A stretch of 64,000 bases of DNA from Chlorops oryzae (taxonomy: Eukaryota > Arthropoda > Insecta > Diptera > Chloropidae), in contig CM035806.1 of NCBI GenBank assembly GCA_020466095.1, forward strand, positions 65,692,687 to 65,756,686, in the 5' to 3' direction. Numbering within the stretch: position 1 is the stretch's first letter; each line of letters starts with the position of its first letter. Made by a program: the position numbers and the translations under genes. Below are positions 45,154 to 55,660 of this stretch, one piece after another. Under the pieces are notes generated by a model, which was not told the origin of the DNA, made no database searches, and saw only the letters and a list, made by a program, of their open reading frames with translations.

Positions 45154-45679
45154 TTAAGGTGAGATGACACTACGTGTGCAATGCACGAATATTTGCTACT
45201 GACGTCATAAACATTGCACACGTAATGAAATCGACGAATAATTTGTTTGCTCAAAATAATTCTTACAATATTTTACAAATAAAATGTGTGCGTTGCACGC
45301 GTAATGTAATCAACCCAAATTTCAACTGCACAAACATTTTGTAAAAATATGTACACGTGAAACTGTTTCCTCATACAGTACAATCTGCTGAAATCTCTAA
45401 AGTTTGACATTATTTTCATTGAAATCTTTTAAAAACGAAACCTAGTAACATTGCGTAATCAACATGTGTGATTAGTCCTTTTTTTTGCGAGAAAATGTTA
45501 TGTGTGCAATTGTTTTTCAGATGTGTCACACATTTTTTGAGCAATTATGTGTGCATTGCACACGTAGTGTAATACCCTGAGCAAATAAATGTGCTTCAAA
45601 TTTTATTTGTTTCAGATGTGTCACACATTTTTTTGAGCAATTATATGTGAATTGCACACGTAGTATCATCTCACCTTTA
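45154..45679. mobile_element. PIF/Harbinger-type MITE, TSD TTA
   Basis: AGGTGAGATGACACTACGTG (45157 on) and the complement of its right end, AGGTGAGATGATACTACGTG (ending 45676), are flanked by TTA (45154-45156, 45677-45679). The interior repeats TGTGCAATGCACACG and ATTGCACACGTAGT. It landed in the last codons of the hAT transposase and supplies its present stop codon. Confidence 0.83.
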
Positions 45680-46065
45680 CTTGTATTTCTTAATAAATAT
45701 AAATTTGTTTGCGGAAAGTTTGTATTAAATACAATGTGATGATTTAAATGAAAAATCCATGTATGTGATTATATAATAAGTGCCTTAACATTCCCGAAAT
45801 ACCAATGTAAATAACGTTGATAATATACTCTAAATTTTGCTTGGAATAAATTGTTGACCTTTTCTACTACTCAAATTTCATTTCTACTCCGATTTTTTTG
45901 GTGTTCTACTACGAAATGGGATTTCAGTAGTCCGAACTCTATCTACAACTCTTAATACGAATCTACTCAACCTTCTATAAAAATCTACCACCTTTAAAAA
46001 TATTCAAGTCCGAACACTGATCCCTGCCTTTGTTTTGAAAATTTTTGCAGGCCGTGTTCATACAA

Positions 46066-46258
46066 AATTAAATATTTACTGGGCACAGTGTACATATATT
46101 TAAAGTGCAGAGTATGATGATGTAGCAATTGTTCTTTTCAAAACTTAATCTGCACAATTTATATGAGTGCCTGAAAAATTTTAACAAAATGTTAGGGCAA
46201 TTTTGTTACGTCTTATATGTTCATCCGCATAATGCTTACGAGAATTGTAGGTTGAAGA
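46066..46258. repeat. R3 repeat, copy 2
   Basis: Inverse of 38527-38710. Contains CATCCGCATAATGCTTACGA at its right part. Type unknown. Confidence 0.65.
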
Positions 46259-46265
46259 CAAAGAC

Positions 46266-47276
46266 AATTCGTCGCTACTCTTCAAAAACCACGTAAGTGC
46301 CAATTTCTCGAAAATGACTTTTTTGGTTTTTAAGGTAGAAAACTATATTTCCTATGAGTTAGCAGTCTCAACTTGACAAGTTTGTATGAAAAAAAAAAAA
46401 AATTAAGGCTAATTCAAAAACCTCGTAAGTGCCATACAAAATGAAAATTTCCTGCAAAACCTTTTTTTTGACTCATAAATAAATTTAAAAAATACAATCT
46501 TTCTCATTTGTAAAGAGACAGGCATATTTTGTTGTTGGAAACAAAAAACGAAAAAATATTTCCTTTAAAAGAAAGAAGAATGGCAAGCTGCTACTAACAA
46601 TTTTAGGTATAGTGAATAAAACCCATGCTACTTTAAGATTTTAAAAGTAGTAAGTATATCATAAAAAAATCTAAAATAGTGTTTTATCAACGGGTTTATC
46701 ATTTTTATGACAATATATTAACAAAAATTGTACAATTTTACAGATATCCTTCAAGTAGGTTGCAATGTCAATGACGAATACCGATTAAACACCAAATTTT
46801 TTGAAACGCTTCCAATAAATAATAAAATCTAATAATTTTAAGTTGTTTTTTGAGGCTTTATTGCTGAAAAAATTTTTATAAGCCTGAAAAATTTGTTTTC
46901 TAATTTGAATAAGAACGAAAAGAGAAGAAAACAAAGAAAATAACATAAGAAGTAAAATTTGTTTGACTGAAAAAAAATATTAATTTAAAAATTGCAATTT
47001 TCTTTCTTTTTAATTTGGAAAAACCTCGTAAGCGACAAAATTTTCAAATTTTGATTTGCGCAAAAAACACGTAAGCGACAAATTTGGCGAGAGCTACTTG
47101 TAACAAGTAAATAATTTCAAAACAAAGTTGTGTACCGTTGGGGGAGTTACAAAACTATATTTTGATAAAACGAAATTGAATTTAAAACACCGATTTAAAA
47201 ATCTATTAAGTTTTTTTCGTTTTCTGAAAATTCATTACATGGCGCTTACTTGGTTTTTGAAGAGTAGCGACGAATT
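46266..47276. mobile_element. TIR element with CGTCGCTACTCTTCAAAAAC ends
   Basis: AATTCGTCGCTACTCTTCAA (46266 on) and its near complement (ending 47276) give inverted ends of about 38 bp, including ACGTAAGTGCC / GGCGCTTACTTGG. AAAACCTCGTAAGTGCC-like units recur inside (46418, 47023, 47065). AATT at both borders is either part of the TIR or the duplication. No coding sequence. Confidence 0.72.
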
Positions 47277-47349
47277 AATAATAAGATGTGCCACGAAGAT
47301 ACATTTCAGCGTGCTATGAAAATTTTTCTGTGGACGTGCGTCTACCAGT

Positions 47350-48075
47350 AGCGAGAGCAGTGTTGCCAGGTTTTTTTCGAGCCTTCCCTCTAAATGTCAT
47401 TTAATTTCCCTCTAAAATACAGTGTTTCCCTCTAAAAAATTTTTAAAAACCTCTAAAAATCCCTCTAAATTTTAGAAAATATTATATATTAATATAAGGG
47501 AAAATCATCTTTGTTACATTTTTTATTTGGGAACAAAAGAAAAAGTTTCAACAAACAGCAAAAACAACAATTTAAAGTGAATCTGAAGGGTCATACCCTG
47601 CGAAAGCGTCTAATACTTCATTATCGCATTCACATTGGTAGGTGCTGTCTCATTGTTGAATTTTTTCAACATTTTTGTGGAAGGATTAAAAGATTTAGAT
47701 GACTCAATCAATTCGCGTTATGGCATCGGCAGTTTGAATTGAAGTTTTATTTCTCAATTTGATCTTTATAATATTCATGGTGGAAAATGCTCTCAACCGC
47801 CGCATTGTTTCACGTATGTGACCTTGAGTTTCTTTGAAAGACAGAATGTGGTCTGACCGCGGACGAAAAAGCTGCGGGAACCAATTAGTGAAGATATTAT
47901 ATTTCAAATAAATCTGGACCATACTCTCTTTTATAATATGTATCAACGAAATCTTTGAATAAAATCCCTCTAAATTTCCCTCTAAAAGTTTTGTCCCTCT
48001 AAATCTACCTCTAAATTAATAAAAAACCTCTAAATTTAGAGGAAAAACTTCTAAACTGGCAACACTGAGCGAGAG
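47350..48075 (-). mobile_element. 710-bp deleted hAT, TSD AGCGAGAG
   Basis: CAGTGTTGCCAGGTTTTTTT (47358 on) and the complement CAGTGTTGCCAGTTTAGAAG (ending 48067) are flanked by AGCGAGAG (47350-47357, 48068-48075). CCCTCTAAA repeats fill both subterminal parts. 47704-47946 on the minus strand encodes RRLRAFSTMNIIKIKLRNKT, a hAT dimerisation-domain remnant. Its ends and subterminal style are close to hAT-1. Confidence 0.9.
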
Positions 48076-48451
48076 TTAACTAACTGCAACCTTCTTCAAA
48101 CACACTTTTTGTGTTGGATCCGGTCGAGCACACGAAAATCGCGTGTGATGCAACCTTTGGTTCGTTTTGGCTTTGTCAATGAACGGGATATGTCAATCGG
48201 TATGCATGCATATATTTGTAGGAGCTTGTGTGTATGTTTAGCGTTTTCAAAGCAGTCAAGCAAAGAGTATAGATATAAAGGGACTCCAAAGTAGCGATTC
48301 GATTCTCTTAAGGTTTCTAATGATACGCGGTGGTTATTAGCTACCGAGCTGCAACATGCTCGATTGCGTGTTTGGGCGTTTGATTCGACACGTTGGCTTA
48401 GCTCGAAAGTGTGTGCAGGACGAAGAAGTAATTTGAAGAATGCGCGAATAA

Positions 48452-48978
48452 GTCGTCGTTCATACTATGAGACAAGACAAGCGAGAGACACGGTGAATTC
48501 TCTTTTGGTGTCTTATTCGTGTTCATACTAGTAAAAATTGTCTCTGCGACATTTGAAATAGAAGAAGAAACTGGTTTTATACAGTGCTGCCAGAAAAAAT
48601 ATTTTGAAATACCTACAATCTGAATTAAAAATCCCCTACGCTCTTGAAATAAGATAAATAAATTATTATCACGGTTTTCGACAAAATAAGTTGGTCCAAA
48701 GATCTTTTTTAGAAAAAGTGTAAGCTATTCTCCACAATTTTTCGTATTTAATACTTCAAAGCTAGCTTTTTAAATTATTTCCGAAATCTGTAGATATGCT
48801 TCTTCATAAGAAGAGAATATTTACCCAAATATGGCAGCACTATTTTTATGATGAGAAGGACAAGCACAAAGCGTGTCGCCGAGTACGTAAGACACGTACC
48901 CCTCTCTCTACCCCGAACGTCCCTTGCCCACAACCACCGTGTCTCTCGCTTGTCTTGTCTCATAGTATGAACGACGAC
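48452..48978. mobile_element. 527-bp TIR element with GTCGTCGTTCATACTATGAG ends
   Basis: GTCGTCGTTCATACTATGAG through ACACGGTG (48452-48494) is exactly inverted at 48936-48978, giving 43-bp TIRs. The core is non-coding. TA may be the target duplication (TA at the left flank, TA at 48979), but this is ambiguous. Confidence 0.75.
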
Positions 48979-50287
48979 TATGAAATTCATTCATTAAATA
49001 CGCATGCCCATTTCGCCTGAAACTTGGCAGCGTAGCTAAATGAAGGAAAGATTTGGGAGTGTGCGCGATTATGGAATTCATTCATAAATTACAACTGACC
49101 GTTTGATTTTGTTGAAATTTGGCAACGTAGATAAATAGAAACAGAAAATATTCGCTTTTCTACTCACTCCCGTAAGAATAGAATGCCTATGGCTATATTT
49201 AGACACCTCTTCAATTTTCGCATATTCGTACAGGCAAAAGCCAAAAACTTGAATGCCCGCAGTTCTTAGAAATTAGCGCATAATAAATGCAAGGTGACAT
49301 TCTTAATGGGGTTCTACTGTATATTTTGCTATTACTGATTTATGATATTGGAGCGTCTCAATAAAATTAACGGAAATATGAAAATTTTGGTAGAAGTGAA
49401 ATTTCGTGGCTAGTGAATTTCAATATGCTTACATTACATCTAAACGAACTTTTTATTTGGAAATCATTAAAAAGTTTGAAATGAATGCAATTTTCCATTT
49501 GCATTAAACTGATATTTTTAAAACTTCCTTCGATACAATCGATGTTTCATTTGGGTCAGACGACTATTTTCTTTTGAAATTACCCGACCAAATAATTTTT
49601 CGCCTTTGAATGTACTAAATTGAATTTAAATTAGACATGTATTTTCCTCAACTGTTGTAAGGCATGATGTGGCATATTGCATAAGGTGCACGACTTGGAA
49701 TGCGAGGGTCTCGGGTTCGAGCCCTGTCGGATCGTAGAAAGTATTTAGTTTTTTTTTTATAGCAAACGAAGGACTTAATTACAACCAACGAAAATTCCAA
49801 ACGAAGTTCAATTGTCACTTTTTTCCATTCAATTGGGATGGTAAAATTATTTTCATGTGCAAGGATTTATGAATGTTAATAAAAATAATATTTAGTGGCC
49901 GACCATATATTCCGTCATCATACAGTGGGGCGGGAGGGGGATTTAAAATGGTCAAAAATTGGCTGACTTAATATATGGACGGTCCTTTCCGAGAAACGAA
50001 AAAATTGCTTTCCTCATTTATATTTGCAAAACGCCTTTCAAATCGCTAGTTGACACACAGATAATCAAAACTCACACCAATACAGATTCTCGGCTGCTTA
50101 AAAAAATCCAAACAAAGTCGAAAAAGCATATTGAAAATCCCAAATTCCTTTTGCCCATTTCAATCAGCGTACGAAGAACGGAAAACTTCAAGAGGACTAA
50201 AAACAAAACAAAATATAATACTCATTCAGTTGCAAGCGAACTGAAAATCAAAACTTTCTATGCAACAAAATCAGCTTCTCGAACTTG
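48979..50287. other. Non-coding; weak tandem duplication at the left
   Basis: About 92-bp similar units open with TATGNAATTCATTCAT and contain TTGGCANCGTAG (48979-49140). The rest shows no gene. A tRNA-like stretch is listed separately. Confidence 0.4.
49655..49735 (+). other. tRNA-like sequence
   Basis: A box-A-like TGGCATATTGCATAAGG is followed by a clear box-B-like GGGTTCGAGCCC. The acceptor stem does not pair. Probably a tRNA-derived SINE head or pseudogene, not a working tRNA. Confidence 0.3.
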
Positions 50288-50524
50288 TTATATGTTCGGT
50301 AGCTAATAGCCACCGCACATTTAAGCGCTTAGTGAGCGAGAAATTGACTTTGGAGTCTCTTTATATCTATACTCTTTGGTCTCACTATTCACGAATAACT
50401 TTCGTGAATTAGCTATTCGTGTATAAGACCGTTTATACGGGAAAATTCGCTATTCGCGATATTCTTATTCGCGAATAAGGCGTACGAATAAACGTAGTAT
50501 ATGCCGCGAACATGCAAGAAAAAT

Positions 50525-51717
50525 AACAAGTAAGAAAGCTAAAGTCGGTCAAGCCCGACTTTGAAATACCCAGCGTCCCGACATTATCAGCGCACTATAT
50601 TTTGCTTCTCTATTTGTGAGCGTGCCAGTGGGAGGGCCACACAAATTATTTCCCTACACTTTTCATTCGCCTTGGTGAACCTATGTTGCGAATTTGAAGC
50701 TTCTACGCCTTTTACTTCGGAAGTTACGAAAAATCTTCATTTGTGGGCGTGGCAGTGGGCGGGCCACATAAAATATTTTTCTACACCTTTCATTCGCCTT
50801 GGTGAACCTATGTTGCGAATTTGAAGCTTCTACGCCTTTTACTTCGGAAGTTACGAAAAATCTTCATTTGTGGGCGTGGCAGTGGGCGGGCCACATTAAA
50901 TATTTTTCTACACCTTTCATTCGCCTTGGTGAACCTATGTTGCGAATTTGAAGCTTCTACGCCTTTTAGTTCGGAAGTTACGAAAAATCTTCATTTGTGG
51001 GCGTGGCAGTGGGCGGGCCACATTAAATATTTTTCTACACCTTTCATTCGCCTTGGTGAACCTATGTTGCGAATTTGAAGCTTCTACGCCTTTTACTTCG
51101 GAAGTTACGAAAAATCTTCATTTGTGGGCGTGTCAGTGGGCGGGCTACATAAATTTTTGTTCCTACACCTTTCATTCGCCTTGGTGAACCTATGCTGCGA
51201 ATTTGAAGCTTCTACGCCTTTTACTTCACAAGTTACGATAAGCCCTTATTTTTGAGCTTATTTGTGGGCGTGGCTCGAGGAGGGCGGCGTCCATTTTTGC
51301 CAGGATATGTCCCTTTTCGAAGTTTACCAGTACACCAAATATCAATGGAATGTGTTGAGTGGTTCGCAAGTTACAAGCATTTTACTGAAATCACATTATA
51401 TTAATTTGTGGGCGTGGCTGTGGGCGGATGTCTCCCATTTTTACTTAGGATCATGCTCGGATCCCGATATAGCTGTGTTCCAAATTTCGACTTGATTGGT
51501 CCAGCCGTTTCGGAGGAGATCCGACCACGGACGGACGGACAGACGGACGGACGGACAGACGGACAGACGGACGGACGGACAGACGGACATGTCTAAATCG
51601 ATTCAGTTTTTGATCCTGATCATTTCTATATATATTTTTCTATATCTCCGGAGCTTAGTTCTCCCTGTTACAAGATTTGCACAAAACTAATATACCCCGC
51701 TTACGCTGGGTATAAAA
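50525..51717 (+). repeat. Dispersed repeat family A, copy 2
   Basis: Starts AACAAGTAAGAAAGCTAAAG and ends CTTACGCTGGGTATAAAA. It shares GTCGGTCAAGCCC, ATACCCAGCGTCCCGAC and the GGAGGAGATCCG...GGACGGACAGAC block with the copy at 8374-8788 (which is inverted). A (GACG/GACA)n run lies at 51530-51588. It is longer because of a 127-bp tandem array. Not coding; the open frames inside follow the array. Confidence 0.72.
50615..51250 (+). repeat. 127-bp tandem array, five units
   Basis: Units start TGTGGGCGTGGCAGTGGGC (or a close variant) at about 50615, 50742, 50869, 50996 and 51123. Middle units are almost identical; the first and last diverge. Each contains CATTCGCCTTGGTGAACCTA. Confidence 0.92.
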
Positions 51718-52057
51718 ATATGCTCTAAACGGTCAAATATACAAATGCATATGCAAATATGCTTTATGTGCAAATATCCGCTCTGGATATCACAATATGA
51801 TGTGAATTTGAGGCGAATATGCAGACCTACACTGAGCGAAAACTACGATTGTGTAATTAACAACGATTCGTAGTATACTACGACCGTAGTTATTTTATAG
51901 CAAAACTGTAGTACGGACGTATTCAAACATGTCTTTACTAGCCATGCGTATTCTTTAGGAGCAAATTTCTCTACACACGTATTTAAAAAACTTTTATCAA
52001 AAAACACGAAATAGTTTTCATTTGACTTTAAATTACATATTTAGTGCACGCAAATTA

Positions 52058-52132
52058 GTTTTTCGCTGGCATACGGGTAGCGTATTCGCTCAGCAATCGG
52101 AAGGGCTCGGATTCAAATCCTACAGCAGGCGA
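52058..52132 (+). other. tRNA-like sequence with a possible acceptor stem
   Basis: TTCGCTG at the start can pair with CAGGCGAA at the end. Between them are TGGCATACGGGTAGCG (box-A-like) and GGATTCAAATCC (box-B-like). The anticodon arm cannot be drawn well, so function is doubtful. Confidence 0.35.
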
Positions 52133-52387
52133 ATGAAATGTGTTAAAAATGAGAATTTTTCTAGTAAGTGGAAAAATATTAAAGGAAAAAAGGGACAGCT
52201 AGAATGAAATATCTAGCTTCTCAGCCGTATAAATAAGAGAGAAGGGAGGGCCCCATCCCGGCTTTCCAAAATGTATTTTTTTTTTGCATAAAATGTTAGT
52301 TTTAAAGCTTTTTATACCTGTAAGGTTTTCAAATATTATATACCTAAATGTTATGGTATATGTTAAAAAAAATATAAAAAAATTACG

Positions 52388-52462
52388 CCTGCCTAACCGG
52401 GGATCGAACCCGCCGACTTGGGAGTTGCTACTACTTTCGTTTTATAAATTATGTAGGCATTA
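52388..52462 (-). other. tRNA-like sequence
   Basis: The minus strand reads GTAATGCCTACATAAT, then CAACTCCCAAGTCGGCGGGT and TTCGATCCCCGG. The T-arm consensus GGGTTCGATCCCC is strong, but the 5' part is not a normal D-arm. Confidence 0.35.
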
Positions 52463-52971
52463 CCAAATGAGGGAAATTGAGCCGCATACAATGATATCAA
52501 AATATGATATCAATTTGAGGTGAATATGTCACTATACGATGAAACATTGCTATTTTGTTAATATGACTGGAACGTGAGAGATTTTAATGAAATAATTAGT
52601 TTCTATAGAACTGTTTAGATTCTGTCTATCATAAGAAACGCGTGCCTGTAGCGTTTCTTGTCTTTTGAAATCATGTGATAATGGTGTAAATATGTTGCAC
52701 TTTGTTCTATTGGGGAAGTGGTATATGAGTTGGTAAGAGCTGAATAGCTTATAGGAGGTGGTATGCGAGTTGTTCACTCCTGAATTTCCAATGACATCGC
52801 TGTGTTAAAATTCAGCAATTCTTTCAGCAGTTGCGCCCTCACTTTGGCTATTACCAACTCATATATCAAACATTACCTTTTGCTACTGGGGAGGAGACCA
52901 ATACATGCATAAAACTATGAATGTGCACTGAGCGAACGTTACCATGATTTTTTTAAAAGGGCGCATTGTTA

Positions 52972-54123
52972 TTCACAGTTAGGGTTGCCAACCATACTAT
53001 ATAATATAGTATCCTACTTTATTTCTGATCGATATACTTTATACTTTCATGGAACAATAAAGTATCCTGAAATACTTTATTTTTAATATATACGGCAGTT
53101 TTTACCAAACATACATCATGTAGTTCATTGAACTAAATAAATACAGTCGACACTCTCTAAAATGACCTCCTCTAAAACAAATTTCTCTCTGTAGCGAACC
53201 TCAGGATTTTTCGCTACATTATATTTCTTTTTTTCTTCAAACACCAAATTCTCTCATCGACGATTTTATTTTTCAGGTCCATTTAAATTCATTATAGAGA
53301 TTTTCGACAGTTTTGATATTGACTACATGCTCATCACAAAAATCGCAATTTTGGCAACTTAAGTACATACTTAACTATTAAAATACATAGTTAATTACAA
53401 TTTTAAAAAGGTGAAACAAATCTTAGACCAACTAAAATGTTCCGCAAGCATTAAAAACTGTATATTTAAGAACAAAAGTGTACTAACTAGTGTCCGATCG
53501 AAGGTGGATTTTTAGCCGAAGCCGAAGCCGAACAATCGGCAGAGTTGAAGACTTCGGCCGAAGCCGAATGCAAAACATTTTACAGTAAGGAAACAAAATC
53601 AGTCTTTATTCATTTGACAAGCACAAAAAAAAACCGCTCAGATTTTCTCTAAATTCTTTCGCTTTAGTCGCCCACAAAGTGAGAATTTACGGCAATAATT
53701 CACTAGTGTAAAAGGTCTCAATGAAGCAATTGAAAATCTATCGTGACTTTTTTACTTCCATTAAAATGCAAAAATATTCGGCTAAAATATTCGGCTTTTT
53801 CCAGCCGAAGCCGAAGATTAGGAATTGGCCGATTATGCCGATTACCGAAGCCGAAGCCGAACCTTCGGTCGGACACTAGTACTAACTACCAGTAAGTTAC
53901 TAGTACTTCAGTGTGAGAGATATTTTAAATTGAATTTATGCTAGTATGAAAGCATGTTATTTATTTCTATATGTTATTACTTTTTGCTATGTTCTGTTTT
54001 TTTAATTAATATAAGGATGAATTTAAAAATACTTTATTTTTAAGTAAAATACTTTATCTTTTAATTAATAAATAAACTTATACTTTATTTTTCCCTTAGA
54101 AAGTTGGCAACCCTATTCACAGT
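52972..54123. mobile_element. hAT element with TAGGGTTGCCAAC ends, TSD TTCACAGT
   Basis: TAGGGTTGCCAACC (52980 on) and its near complement AGTTGGCAACCCTA (ending 54115) are flanked by TTCACAGT (52972-52979, 54116-54123). Many AAAGTAT and ATACTTTAT motifs lie near the ends. It holds a 391-bp MITE (53488-53878). No coding. Confidence 0.9.
53480..53886. mobile_element. 391-bp hAT MITE with GCCGAA repeats, TSD GTACTAAC
   Basis: TAGTGTCCGATCGAAGGT (53488 on) and the complement TAGTGTCCGACCGAAGGT (ending 53878) are flanked by GTACTAAC (53480-53487, 53879-53886). Both subterminal parts carry GCCGAAGCCGAAGCCGAA hexamer runs. Confidence 0.9.
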
Positions 54124-55104
54124 CCTTTTGATTTTCGAGCAGAACGAAAATTTCAAAAGAAAAATTGTTGAGTCAACAACATTTTGGGTTGATTTGAAAG
54201 GAAATATGTTTAATTACATTTCTTTTCGTTCGGTATAATTCTCATTTGTTTTATAGAATAGGACATATAAGATATGTATTCATTTTAGAACTTTTTAAGC
54301 ATTGCGAAAGCAGTCACGACAACGGAGTGACCAAGTCGGATGAAGTTCATCCGATGGCTATTTTTTGGGGTTATGTTCAGCAGAGGGCTCTGTGGGCATT
54401 TGCTTTGAACTTTGAATGAATTTGTTATGACATTTCTTCTTGTATAGATATTTAAAAATTTTTTTTCTTATTTTAAAAATTATCTTGTTATTTCAATTAT
54501 GCCCGTGGTTAGTTCAACAATTTACATTTAAATCCATTTTTGAAAATTATCATGTCAATTCGACCTGAAATATGGTTGATTCAAAAGGAAAATCTTTATT
54601 TTTGTCAACAAGAAAAATTGTTAAATTAAAAATATTCCTTGTTGAAGCCGTTTTGTATGTTTTTCCTTTTGATTTAACCAGTTTTCTGGTTGATTTTTTT
54701 CTAAGTGTGTGTTTTGAGCACGGCTGGTATTAACAGCCGACGTGCCGTGTAAACCCCACATATTTTTTGTTAGAGTGTTGCCCAATGATCCAAAAAAAAG
54801 AAGTGATTTAATTAATCTGTTTTCGTAAGCAAAATGAATTTAAAATTGTTCTCCAAGCCTTTTTCGGATAGCTTTTAAATATGGTTTTTAAATTTACAAA
54901 TCAATACACATATCAAATCAATCTACATAGAAAAATATAACATTCATAGAATTTGTATATTTTTCGGAGGTTAATATTCGCCAAACATTCGCATAAAATT
55001 TTGCGAATGCGAATACGAATGTCCAGATAAATGCGAATATTCGCGAATGCGAAATACTCTCAGTTCAATAAGTCATACCAGCGATGAGTTACGTCAAGTG
55101 TACG
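54124..55104. other. Non-coding
   Basis: Contains AACAAGAAAAATTGTT-like inverted phrases (54155-54200, 54598-54620) and GCGAATGCGAATACGAAT repeats (55000-55050), reminiscent of hexamer-rich hAT ends. No element borders fixed. Confidence 0.35.
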
Positions 55105-55660
55105 AGTGGCACTATGATGCCACTTGCAAGAAAATTATCAAAGAAACACGGCGTCGGCTCGGTTTTTTATATTGCTTGAAAAGTTCATAATTGAAACTTT
55201 AATAAATGTATTACGATATGTTTTTGCTTACTGTTCACGAATGTTTTCATTTTGAAATAAATTGACACACATTTTTGACTACGGCTACAAATTTCATTGT
55301 ACTTACATAGAATTTAGTATTTTTGCTGAAACAGTGTGATCAAAAAGTTATATGGACAGGGAAGGACTAAAAAACAATTTCTTCTTCCCCTTTATATTGA
55401 GTTTCCTTAATTATTTTGATGTTTCTCAAGCTTTTCATGGCATTTTATGAGTTTGGTAGATATTTTATATGTAATGTACTCGAAATTCTCCCAAAATTAA
55501 AAATAAAAGTGGCAATGCATTTCACCACAGCAGACCTAAAGATTTCGCTGCCATAGCATGCTTCTCATTTCCTCATGCTATATGCCTATGTTGAAGCAGC
55601 GTAGCTCTAACAAATTGCAGGGATTAGAAAGAAGAAGAGTTAGACCTACACTTCTACATG
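55105..55660 (+). mobile_element. R1 repeat, copy B (left end lost)
   Basis: From AGTGGCACTATGATGCCACT to AGACCTACACTTCTACATG it matches 44236-44789 of the R1 MITE at high identity. The first about 205 bp of R1 are absent, and the left flank is unrelated. The right end sits exactly where the Crypton-like reading frame is cut (after TLRKH). Confidence 0.82.

Larger units (their letters stand above)
41920..45165 (+). pseudogene. hAT transposase with BED-type finger, pierced by insertions
   Basis: Pieces in order: FKYEQKYKALWENERPWLKC (41938-42008); after a hAT insertion, YCKLCKKRLSNNVCHLDRHE with SSFH (finger, 42729-42820); after a MITE, PSIVENQIRAHALKDESLRK and NFLPFTTTDTLPNLCSAISG (43016-43190). 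In a shifted frame comes FSLIIDESTDIS (first Asp region, about 43300). Then, after an apparent deletion of some 80 residues, come IGLGTDNATVMKGELRGV (second Asp region), YLGCTCHSINLCARAASK and STLWLSVQAAVDRVLEQW (43333-43745), and another shift to about 44022. After the 759-bp R1 MITE the C-terminus LAILPHSSAAAERKFSEINL (44790-45160) shows the dimerisation domain. The frame is ended by a PIF MITE. Same DUF4371-like group as hAT-2. Confidence 0.85.
41328..45949 (+). mobile_element. Inner hAT with full-length transposase relic
   Basis: Starts CAGTGTTCGGACTATAGTCC (41336). The right end near 45941 reads TAGTCCGAACTCTA, degraded at the last bases. Flanks TCTACAAT (41328-41335) and TCTACAAC (45942-45949) agree at 7 of 8. 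Its ends are close relatives of the outer element's, so one family member landed in another. It contains a + strand transposase (41920-45160) and four later insertions with their own TSDs. Confidence 0.72.
40968..46027 (+). mobile_element. Outer hAT (CAGTGCTCGGAC ends), host of a related hAT
   Basis: Left end CAGTGCTCGGACTTCTACCA (40976 on); the complement of the right end reads CAGTGTTCGGACTTGAATAT (ending 46019). Flanks ATCCCTGT (40968-40975) and ATCCCTGC (46020-46027) agree at 7 of 8. Without the inner insertion it would be only about 430 bp, rich in CTACCAC phrases, hence a MITE-like member of the same family as the inner element. Confidence 0.75.
48256..50390. repeat. Distant inverted pair bounding 2.1 kb
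   Basis: GTATAGATATAAAGGGACTC with GCTACCGA (48256-48352) is inverted at 50288-50390 (TCGGTAGC, then GAGTCTCTTTATATCTATAC). The two could be the ends of one element or two separate copies. Between them lie a TIR element (48452-48978) and undetermined DNA. Confidence 0.5.
51718..52971. other. Non-coding with two tRNA-like stretches
   Basis: GAATTTGAGGCGAATATG (51803) and a similar phrase at 52502-52528 suggest a dispersed duplication. CACTGAGCGAAAAC (51831) and CACTGAGCGAACGT (52926) recur directly. No gene seen. Confidence 0.4.

Noticed and set aside
49655..49735. Functional tRNA gene
   Set aside because: The T-arm looks right but the acceptor stem does not pair and no clear anticodon loop can be drawn.
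50561..51187. Several 77-87 codon frames repeating the same peptide
   Set aside because: They follow the 127-bp tandem array, have no known motif, and the period not divisible by 3 moves them between frames.
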